Shown: positions 1-5,665 of the stretch, piece by piece
Layout of the letters: every line of letters starts with the position of its first letter
How positions within the stretch are numbered: position 1 is the first letter of the stretch
Assembly: GCA_002698165.1 (NCBI GenBank)
Contig: NZVF01000014.1
Span: 1-5,665 of the forward strand
From: Planktomarina sp.
GTDB taxonomy: Bacteria > Pseudomonadota > Alphaproteobacteria > Rhodobacterales > Rhodobacteraceae
Direction: 5' to 3'
Length of the DNA stretch: 5,665 nucleotides
The notes under the pieces: generated by a model
The model's database searches: none
Seen by the model: only the letters and a program-made list of their open reading frames with translations
Told to the model about the DNA's origin: nothing
Position numbers and translations under genes: made by a program

Positions 1-186
1 TGCTATTTTGGATGTTAGCGGATCACCACCACCCATGCCGTCAATCTGGCGTATATCTGGCGACCCCATAATGCTCATTAGGAACGCATCTCGGCTTAGC
101 TTATCCTCAGGCAAATCATCATGTAAAAAATATCCACCCTTAGAAGTTCCACCACGCATCCACATTGCGCGGACACCATCAGACAT
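1..186 (-). CDS. galD: 4-oxalomesaconate tautomerase/isomerase, PrpF family, N-terminal part (cut by left edge)
   Basis: Cytoplasmic enzyme that tautomerises or isomerises 4-oxalomesaconate so that the hydratase can act on it (GalD in gallate degraders, LigU in sphingomonads). Only the first 62 codons are present; the gene runs off the left edge. Seen in the translation: the PrpF-family N-terminus [14 protein letters not shown] at residues 8-21, then DLP, an [11 protein letters not shown] stretch (residues 40-50) and GGGDPLTSK (residues 52-60), all typical of this family. The catalytic cysteine region and the second half of the diaminopimelate-epimerase-like fold lie outside the window. The ATG at 186-184 overlaps the end of the upstream aldolase gene by 8 bp, with only a weak AAGG ahead of it, so translational coupling is likely. 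It is the third gene of a galB-ligK-galD operon. The family call is strong. The choice of this substrate over methylaconitate-type substrates (PrpF) rests on the neighbours. Confidence 0.9.
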   Translation of the reverse strand, partial: MSDGVRAMWMRGGTSKGGYFLHDDLPEDKLSRDAFLMSIMGSPDIRQIDGMGGGDPLTSKIA

Positions 187-871
187 ACTTAAGGCCTTTT
201 TTTTGAAGTCGCTCACGCATTTTATAAATGTCGAGCCCCAATTCCCCTGCTTCAAAACGGGCACGCTTCTCAGCCTCATTAGATTCACGAGCACGGGCTT
301 TTTCTAGGACCCCTGCCGCCTCGTCACGACGGATCACGCAAACACCATCATCGTCAGCAACAATTACGTCACCAGGGTTAATTAATTCATTAGCACAAAC
401 AATGGGTACATTTACTGAGCCAAGTGTTTCTTTGATAGTACCCTGGGCAAAGATAGCTCTCGACCAGACAGGAAAACCCATCTCTTTAAGGTCCCGAACA
501 TCCCGAACGCCAGCATCAATAATCAGCCCTTTACAACCCCTTGCCTTAGCCGAGGTTGCTAGCAAATCGCCAAAATATCCAGCGTTACTGGGTGAGGTCG
601 GTGATAAAACAAGAATATCACCTACCTGCAACTGCTCAATCGCCACATGCAACATCCAATTATCACACGGCGGCGCAGAAATTGTCACAGCGCTGGCAGC
701 AATTCGGGCACCAGAATAAATAGGGCGCATGTAGTCAGCCAGTAAACCCTTACGGCCCTGCGCCTCGTGAACAGTGGCAACCCCACATTTAGCTAAAGCA
801 TCAACTATTTGTTGATCAACACGATCAATAGTCTGAACAACAACACCGGAAGTACCAACAGGATAAATCAT
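179..871 (-). CDS. ligK: 4-carboxy-4-hydroxy-2-oxoadipate aldolase (class II, RraA-like fold)
   Basis: Cleaves 4-carboxy-4-hydroxy-2-oxoadipate to pyruvate and oxaloacetate, the last step of protocatechuate 4,5-cleavage (also named GalC or PmdK); the family can also decarboxylate oxaloacetate. The 230 residues match the usual family length. The core stretch from about residue 96 to 175 is diagnostic: [10 protein letters not shown] (103-112), [10 protein letters not shown] (116-125), FPVWS (133-137), then VNVPIVCA and [12 protein letters not shown]. Asp102, Arg123, Asp124 and Glu199 fall at the positions I recall as the divalent-metal and substrate site of the Pseudomonas enzyme; Glu199 would act across the hexamer interface. 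There is no signal peptide. Its ATG (871-869) overlaps the TGA of the upstream hydratase in an ATGA, and its own stop overlaps the next gene by 8 bp, so it is the middle gene of a coupled operon. Eight consecutive A occur near the 3' end (coding strand, 204-197). Confidence 0.95.
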   Translation of the reverse strand: MIYPVGTSGVVVQTIDRVDQQIVDALAKCGVATVHEAQGRKGLLADYMRPIYSGARIAASAVTISAPPCDNWMLHVAIEQLQVGDILVLSPTSPSNAGYFGDLLATSAKARGCKGLIIDAGVRDVRDLKEMGFPVWSRAIFAQGTIKETLGSVNVPIVCANELINPGDVIVADDDGVCVIRRDEAAGVLEKARARESNEAEKRARFEAGELGLDIYKMRERLQKKGLKYV

Positions 872-1605
872 ACTAGTTCATCCACTGTTTGCGGAAAAAT
901 CATTTCAAAACCCTCAGCATACTCAGCCTTCCGTCCTCCCGCCATACCACCGGAGTTCCGACGGAAATGATTTCCCCGATTTTCCGCAACATTTGTATAG
1001 AATTTCCACAAATGCTCTTGTCCCTGCATACATTCAATTGCGGCCCGTTTTTTATCCCAAACCTGAGTGATGTCGAGAAAGACATTAGGTTTCCATCCCA
1101 TCTGCTCTGTCTGATGTGGTTCAAATAAATATAGCTGAGGCGCTCCTAAAACTTTTTCGCCAGGATTGTGGCCCCAAGCTTGGGCTATCATTCGGCATTC
1201 AAGTGCAAATTGCGTCGTATTCATGTGGTCAGTGTTGTAAGGATCCCACCTAGAGTGGCTCATCATCCATTTTGGCTGAACTTCACGAATAATATCTACC
1301 ATTTTATCTTGAGCATCTCGATCCAGTTTCAAGGGATAATCCCCAAGATCTAAAAATTGGATATCACTCACGCCAAGCGCATTTGCGGCTGCTTGCGCTT
1401 CATCTTTGCGTGCTGACTTAACATAATCCAGTGTCATGCCTTCTTGCTTCCAAAGCTTGGCACTTTCTCCTCTCTCACCAAATGAGAGACAAGCTACAGT
1501 TACTTCGTATCCAAGCTCCTGATGCAGGGCGATCGCACCACCACAGCGCCAAACAAAATCTGCTGCATGTGCAGAAATTACTAAAGCAGTATTATTTTCA
1601 GCCAT
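868..1605 (-). CDS. galB: 4-oxalomesaconate hydratase, GalB type (PIG-L/LmbE family)
   Basis: Adds water to 4-oxalomesaconate to give 4-carboxy-4-hydroxy-2-oxoadipate, the aldolase substrate. The 245-residue protein is a PIG-L/LmbE-fold metalloenzyme. The N-terminal metal motif reads [10 protein letters not shown] (residues 11-20), with His13 and Asp16 as probable zinc ligands; this is the GalB variant of the usual HPDD motif. FGERGES (42-48) follows, and a second metal motif [14 protein letters not shown] (117-130) supplies His127. The GalB fold is unrelated to the amidohydrolase-type hydratase LigJ/PmdE that performs this step in Sphingobium and Comamonas. The start is well supported: GAGAGG precedes the ATG by a few bases on the minus strand. 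It is the first gene of the galB-ligK-galD operon and divergent from the LysR-type regulator. The family call is certain. The hydratase role, rather than deacetylase, comes from the DFVWR motif and the neighbours. Confidence 0.9.
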   Translation of the reverse strand: MAENNTALVISAHAADFVWRCGGAIALHQELGYEVTVACLSFGERGESAKLWKQEGMTLDYVKSARKDEAQAAANALGVSDIQFLDLGDYPLKLDRDAQDKMVDIIREVQPKWMMSHSRWDPYNTDHMNTTQFALECRMIAQAWGHNPGEKVLGAPQLYLFEPHQTEQMGWKPNVFLDITQVWDKKRAAIECMQGQEHLWKFYTNVAENRGNHFRRNSGGMAGGRKAEYAEGFEMIFPQTVDELV

Positions 1606-1677
1606 GTTGGTCCCTCTCTAAACTCAAATTTACCACGATATCTAATTCGCTAACGGATAAAGAATCCATTTTGAATC

Positions 1678-1706
1678 ATGACACTGGTATTTGAATTTGT
1701 TATAAT
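1678..1706 (+). promoter_or_regulatory. Candidate sigma-70 promoter of the LysR-type regulator gene
   Basis: ATGACA (1678-1683) lies 17 bp before a perfect TATAAT (1701-1706). Transcription would begin near 1713, leaving a short leader of about 18 nt before the ATG at 1731. The 12-mer GTATTTGAATTT sits inside the spacer, so a protein bound there would block this promoter, as expected for LysR-type autorepression. Confidence 0.5.
1687..1698 (+). promoter_or_regulatory. Candidate regulator half-site GTATTTGAATTT (copy 1)
   Basis: This 12-mer recurs exactly at 2990-3001 ahead of ligA, so it is present in both regulated intergenic regions. A related TTTTGAAT lies at 1669-1676, with the shared TTGAAT core repeated 20 bp apart (1671-1676 and 1691-1696), about two helical turns on the same face. 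It lies in the spacer of the regulator promoter and at the predicted start of the opposing operon. Its role as an operator is inferred from position and repetition only. Confidence 0.35.
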
Positions 1707-1728
1707 GGTAAAAATGAGTAATTTCCAA
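1699..1728 (-). promoter_or_regulatory. Candidate sigma-70 promoter of the galB-ligK-galD operon
   Basis: Read on the minus strand, TTGGAA (1728-1723) and TATAAC (1704-1699) are separated by 18 bp. Transcription would start near 1692 and give a leader of about 86 nt before galB. The -10 element overlaps the -10 of the opposing regulator promoter, so the two would exclude each other. This is the best match in the 125-bp divergent region, but an activator-dependent promoter with weaker boxes closer to galB cannot be ruled out. Confidence 0.4.
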
Positions 1729-1730
1729 AC

Positions 1731-2981
1731 ATGCGTGATTTACCCCATATTCGTTACCTTTACGTGGTCAAAGAGATCTTTCAGCATCGTCGAATCAGTA
1801 TCGCCGCATCCATCGTACATATCTCTCAGCCAGCGGCGAGCCAATCCTTAGCTCGAGTTGAAGATTATCTGAAGAACCGTCTCTTCGAGCGACACCCGAA
1901 AGGCTTAGATCCAACAGAAATAGGTTTAATTTTCGAAAGGAGGTTAACTCGTGTTTTGCACCACCTTCGTCGAGGTGACAGTCTTGCTTGCAAAAAGGCT
2001 AATAGAGGTAAAAATGGTAAACCAAAAAATAACTTCCACAGGCATTGCTCGCCAGTACAAATCAGAGCATTTCTAAAAATAACAAAAACAGGTAGCTTCA
2101 ATCAGGCCGCCCGCGAATTAAATGTCAGTCAACCAGGGGTCCACCGTGCGCTCCGTGAGCTCGCTTCATTATCCGGCTTTTCACTCTTTGAACAAACAAA
2201 AGGTGGCATTAAACTGACACCCGCCGCTGAAGCATTTGCCCATCAACTTCGCCTCGCAGTAGGTGAATTCCAGCAAGCCATCTTCGAAATAAACGAATTT
2301 CTGGGACAGACTACCACACGCATCAATGTAGGGTCACTACCACTATCTCGTATTTCTATATTGCCCGCTGCCATTGACAAATTACTTTCTCAAGAAGGAA
2401 AAGGCGTACAAGTTAATTGCGTAGATGCGAGATATCCAACTCTCCTTCGAGACCTCCAATTTGGGGAGTTAGACTTTTTAATTGGTGCGCTTCGCTTTCC
2501 AAAACCAGCTTATGATATCGAGCAAGAAGAGTTATTTATTGATGGCCTTGCCATTGTAGTCTCACCTAGTCATCCGCTAGTTTCATCCGCAGCTCTCACA
2601 ATTGAGGATACGTTAGAATACCCTTGGGTCGCTCCACCACGCGCAACTCCGTCTGGGACTTACCTCTTCGAGAAGCTTCGAATTCATGAGCTACCCAATA
2701 CACCGGTATGTACTGTTTCAAGTTCTTTAATCCTGCTACGAGGCCTTTTGTCTCGTGGGAATTACGTTTCCATTACATCAAAAAGCCAAATAGAATTTGA
2801 AAAAAAAATGGGACTACTTGTCCAACTACCTATCGATTTACCAGAGTCAGATAGACCAATTGGTCTAACAGTCAGGGCCAACTGGAAGCCGACACCATTA
2901 CAGGCAAAATTTTTAGATATCATCCGTAAAACATCTGAAATTAAAAATATAAAGAGTCCGCTTAATAACAAATTCAAATAG
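1731..2981 (+). CDS. LysR-type transcriptional regulator with two tandem HTH domains
   Basis: Probable regulator of the flanking protocatechuate genes; the effector (a pathway acid such as protocatechuate or an intermediate) is not known. It has 416 residues, about 100 more than a usual LysR-type protein. The excess is a complete extra HTH domain. HTH-1 spans about 5-80, with HISQPAASQSLARVEDYL (30-47), LFERHPKGLDPTEIG (51-65) and the beginning of a linker-like helix. A basic, Asn/Lys-rich linker spans about 84-107. HTH-2 spans about 108-190, with SFNQAARELNVSQPGVHRAL (122-141), LFEQTKGGIKLTPAAEAFA and a linker helix. The effector-binding domain spans about 195-400, with INVGSLPLSRISILP (198-212), FGELDFLIGALR (244-255) and LAIVVSPSHPL (273-283). 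The ATG at 1731 is the first start after an in-frame TAA at 1719-1721. No clear ribosome-binding site precedes it. The gene is divergent from galB and points into ligABC, which fits control of both arms. Confidence 0.9.
   Translation: MRDLPHIRYLYVVKEIFQHRRISIAASIVHISQPAASQSLARVEDYLKNRLFERHPKGLDPTEIGLIFERRLTRVLHHLRRGDSLACKKANRGKNGKPKNNFHRHCSPVQIRAFLKITKTGSFNQAARELNVSQPGVHRALRELASLSGFSLFEQTKGGIKLTPAAEAFAHQLRLAVGEFQQAIFEINEFLGQTTTRINVGSLPLSRISILPAAIDKLLSQEGKGVQVNCVDARYPTLLRDLQFGELDFLIGALRFPKPAYDIEQEELFIDGLAIVVSPSHPLVSSAALTIEDTLEYPWVAPPRATPSGTYLFEKLRIHELPNTPVCTVSSSLILLRGLLSRGNYVSITSKSQIEFEKKMGLLVQLPIDLPESDRPIGLTVRANWKPTPLQAKFLDIIRKTSEIKNIKSPLNNKFK
1936..1958 (+). promoter_or_regulatory. Strong ribosome-binding-like sequence inside the regulator gene
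   Basis: AAAGGAGGT at 1936-1944 is fully complementary to the 16S rRNA 3' end. It is followed after 6 nt by GTG (1951, out of frame; it opens a 41-codon frame ending at TAA 2074-2076) and after 11 nt by an in-frame TTG (1956, residue 76). Starting at TTG would give a 341-residue protein that begins at the end of HTH-1 and keeps HTH-2 and the effector domain. It may be a chance effect of the Glu-Arg-Arg codons; function is speculative. Confidence 0.25.
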
Positions 2982-3001
2982 GGGTTCCAGTATTTGAATT
3001 T
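2970..3001 (+). repeat. Perfect 11-bp inverted repeat before ligA; candidate regulator operator
   Basis: AAATTCAAATA (2970-2980) and TATTTGAATTT (2991-3001) are exact reverse complements with a 10-bp spacer. The left arm covers the end of the regulator gene, including most of its TAG stop. The right arm includes the 12-mer also found at 1687-1698. Relative to the predicted ligA start near 3030, the arms cover about -60 to -29, the usual position of a LysR-type activator. The same sequence could fold as an RNA hairpin, but the stem is AT-only apart from one G-C pair and no clean T-run follows, so it is a poor terminator. Confidence 0.5.
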
Positions 3002-3023
3002 CCATTTTAAATTTTCTTGTAAT
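2994..3023 (+). promoter_or_regulatory. Candidate promoter of the ligABC operon
   Basis: TTGAAT (2994-2999) and TGTAAT (3018-3023) are 18 bp apart, giving a start near 3030 and a leader of about 55 nt. The -35 box lies in the right arm of the inverted repeat at 2970-3001, so binding there would touch RNA polymerase directly. The match to consensus is moderate, as expected of an activated promoter. Confidence 0.4.
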
Positions 3024-3084
3024 AGTATGGATAAAAGTAAACCACATCTTTCTGAAAATGAGTATTGGCAAATAGGATAATTGT

Positions 3085-4326
<1,242 letters not shown>

Positions 4327-4328
<2 letters not shown>

Positions 4329-4331
4329 GGA
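4327..4331 (+). promoter_or_regulatory. Ribosome-binding site that sets the ligC start
   Basis: GAGGA overlaps the ligB stop codon and is 7 nt before the ATG at 4339. That start gives MRICVAGAYG, where the Rossmann fold should begin. The frame is open back to an ATG at 4273, but the 22 extra residues would be read from inside ligB and do not resemble the family. Confidence 0.8.
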
Positions 4332-4338
4332 AAATTTA

Positions 4339-5283
4339 ATGAGAATTTGCGTTGCAGGCGCCTATGGTGCATTTGGTCAAAAACACCTCGATGCTTTGGA
4401 TAAAATCGAAGACATTGAAGTAACTTCAATTATGGGCCCAACAAAAAATAAAATTGACGCATTAGCAGCCAGCCGAAATATTAGTCATGCAGGAACCACA
4501 CTTGAGGAGTGTATTTCGCGTGATGATGTTGATGCTGTTATACTTTCTACTCCAACCCAAATGCATGCTAATCAAGCAATCGCCTGCATGGAAGCCGGAA
4601 AACACGTATTAATTGAAATCCCAATGGCTGATAGTCTTGAAGATAGCCAAAGGGTTTTAGACAAACAGAAAGAAACTGGGCTTACCTGTATGGCAGGGCA
4701 CGTGCGCCGCTTCAACCCACCCCACCAGTGGATTAAAAGTAAGATTGATGCAGGTGAACTTAAAATCCAACAAATGGATGCTCAAACATATTTCTTTCGC
4801 CGAACCAATACTAATGCAAAAGGTGAACCTCGGTCATGGACCGACCATCTGTTGTGGCATCATGCGTGCCATACAATTGACCTGTTTCAGTATCAGACGG
4901 GTGGAAAGGCAATTCAAGCTTTTGGACTTCAAGGCCCTCCTCATCCCGATTTAGGTATTGCTATGGATATGTCTATTGGAATGAAATCTGAAAGTGGTGC
5001 GATCTGTACGTTGTCACTAAGCTTCAACAATGAAGGCCCACTAGGAACTTATTTTCGCTATATCTGTGATAATGGCACCTATATCGTCCGTTATGATGAC
5101 CTGTATGATGGCAATAACAATCAGATAGACTTAACAGGTACAACTGTATCAAACAACGGAATCGAGCTAATTGATCGGGAATTCATTTCTGCCATCAAAG
5201 AGGATAGAAAACCAAATTCTTGCGTGACTGAAGCGATTACCGCTATGCAGACGCTGGATCAAATAGAACGATCAATGGATTAG
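4339..5283 (+). CDS. ligC: 4-carboxy-2-hydroxymuconate-6-semialdehyde dehydrogenase
   Basis: NAD(P)-dependent enzyme of the GFO/IDH/MocA family that oxidises the cyclic hemiacetal form of the LigAB product to 2-pyrone-4,6-dicarboxylate. The 314 residues agree with the about 315 of known LigC. The N-terminal Rossmann domain (1-122) has a glycine motif AGAYGAFG (6-13), STPTQMHANQAIACM (70-84), and EIP (93-95) where most of the family has EKP; the isoleucine form is what I recall for LigC. The substrate domain has GHVRRFNPPHQW (120-131), TYFFRRTN (150-157), RSWTDHLLWHHACHTIDLF (165-183) with the conserved histidines, and the LSFNNEGPLGTYFRYICDNG stretch (227-246). It is the last gene of ligABC, directly after ligB. 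The pyrone lactonase LigI, which would act next, is not beside it. The identification is firm. Confidence 0.95.
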   Translation: MRICVAGAYGAFGQKHLDALDKIEDIEVTSIMGPTKNKIDALAASRNISHAGTTLEECISRDDVDAVILSTPTQMHANQAIACMEAGKHVLIEIPMADSLEDSQRVLDKQKETGLTCMAGHVRRFNPPHQWIKSKIDAGELKIQQMDAQTYFFRRTNTNAKGEPRSWTDHLLWHHACHTIDLFQYQTGGKAIQAFGLQGPPHPDLGIAMDMSIGMKSESGAICTLSLSFNNEGPLGTYFRYICDNGTYIVRYDDLYDGNNNQIDLTGTTVSNNGIELIDREFISAIKEDRKPNSCVTEAITAMQTLDQIERSMD

Positions 5284-5293
5284 GGTATTAATT

Positions 5294-5665
5294 TTAATAT
5301 GCAAGACTATCCAAAATAATGCGTGTTATTAGCAAATCGTCTGTGTCAGAAATCAGCAAGCCTTCTTTAAAATAGGTGCTGCACTCTTTTAAATAAGGAG
5401 ATGCCCAGGTCCGGGTTGCCTCCGGCTGAAATGCATTCAGTCCATTTGGAAAGTCGATGCACCAACAAAGTGGATCCCTAAGCTTGTTTTGCTTCTTAAA
5501 ATTATTCATTTTTATATCAGCCTGACCTGGGGACATAAGTAAAATATTAGAACCATCAGAGTCATGTTGCACTTGATCCAAGGAATGCGAACGAACATTC
5601 CCAGCCGGAAAACCAATTCCTCTAAGAAAAGCGGGCTCAGCAAGGCGAAGCGAAGTCGAAAGTTG
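5294..5665 (-). CDS. Unrecognised protein, C-terminal 123 residues (cut by right edge)
   Basis: An open frame runs from the right edge to a TAA at 5296-5294 without a stop; no start is needed inside the window, although a TTG occurs at 5581. I do not recognise the family. The translation looks like a real soluble protein: balanced composition, no low complexity and no membrane segment. Visible segments include LRGIGFPAGNVRSHSLDQV, HDSDGSNILLMSPGQADI, LRDPLCWCIDFPNGLNAF and a helical end LLISDTDDLLITRIILDSL. It converges on ligC with only 10 bp between the two stops. Whether it belongs to the aromatic pathway cannot be judged. It does not resemble the end of the pyrone lactonase LigI as I recall it. 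Confidence 0.6.
   Translation of the reverse strand, partial: QLSTSLRLAEPAFLRGIGFPAGNVRSHSLDQVQHDSDGSNILLMSPGQADIKMNNFKKQNKLRDPLCWCIDFPNGLNAFQPEATRTWASPYLKECSTYFKEGLLISDTDDLLITRIILDSLAY

Larger units (their letters stand above)
1606..1730. other. Divergent regulatory region between galB and the regulator gene
   Basis: A 125-bp AT-rich intergenic stretch with opposing candidate promoters whose -10 boxes overlap around 1699-1706 and repeats of a TTGAAT core. AACTCAAATTTACC at 1621-1634 loosely resembles the reverse complement of the same element near the galB start. No small gene or RNA is evident. Confidence 0.7.

Noticed and set aside
8..307. Plus-strand open frame of 99 codons at the left edge
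   Set aside because: Antisense to the galD start and ligK end, both of which match known families; it has no ribosome-binding site.
228..719. Plus-strand open frame of 163 codons
   Set aside because: Lies antisense within the aldolase gene; Ser/Pro/Arg-rich composition and no family features. The minus-strand frame encodes clear aldolase motifs.
889..1694. Several small plus- and minus-strand frames across galB
   Set aside because: Shadows of galB in other frames, without family features or start signals.
1714..1851. Small leader frame starting at ATG 1714, before the regulator start
   Set aside because: It runs out of frame through the HTH-1 coding sequence, has no ribosome-binding site and shows no attenuator structure.
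1711..3064. Shared 10-mer AAAATGAGTA at 1711-1720 and 3055-3064 as a second regulatory repeat
   Set aside because: A 10-base match is expected many times by chance in a window this long, and its distance from the 12-mer differs between the two regions.
5286..5299. TATTA...TAATA dyad between ligC and the convergent gene as a terminator
   Set aside because: Only a few A-T pairs with almost no loop; it could not form a stable terminator hairpin.

Overview
The window carries a compact aromatic catabolism locus for the meta (4,5-) cleavage of protocatechuate down to pyruvate and oxaloacetate. AT-rich, closely packed genes and the LigABC/GalB-type enzyme set point to a proteobacterium, possibly an alpha- or gammaproteobacterium with moderate GC (roughly low 40s percent by eye). 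The exact lineage cannot be fixed from this sequence.

Layout. On the minus strand, reading leftwards from about 1605, lie three genes with coupled, overlapping ends: a PIG-L/LmbE-family 4-oxalomesaconate hydratase (galB type, 868-1605), the class II aldolase that splits 4-carboxy-4-hydroxy-2-oxoadipate (ligK/galC, 179-871), and the first 62 codons of a PrpF-family 4-oxalomesaconate tautomerase/isomerase (galD/ligU, 186 leftwards off the edge). A 125-bp divergent promoter region (1606-1730) separates them from a plus-strand LysR-type regulator (1731-2981). The regulator has an unusual architecture: two complete LysR-type helix-turn-helix domains in tandem ahead of one effector-binding domain. 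A 103-bp gap with an 11-bp perfect inverted repeat follows, then ligA (3085-3477), ligB (3477-4328) and ligC (4339-5283), tightly spaced on the plus strand. A minus-strand reading frame (5294 to the right edge) converges on ligC; it looks like the C-terminal 123 residues of a protein I do not recognise.

How the genes work together. LigAB opens the protocatechuate ring between carbons 4 and 5 to give 4-carboxy-2-hydroxymuconate-6-semialdehyde. LigC oxidises this to 2-pyrone-4,6-dicarboxylate. The lactonase LigI, which opens the pyrone, is not in the window. GalD/LigU then isomerises 4-oxalomesaconate, GalB hydrates it, and LigK cleaves the product to pyruvate and oxaloacetate. The upper pathway is on one strand and the lower on the other, with the regulator between them. 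The same 12-mer, GTATTTGAATTT, occurs in both promoter regions, which suggests (as inference) that one regulator controls both arms.

The most notable points are the double-HTH regulator, a perfect ribosome-binding-like sequence between its two HTH domains, and the shared AT-rich operator candidate. The enzymes themselves are recognisable and ordinary.
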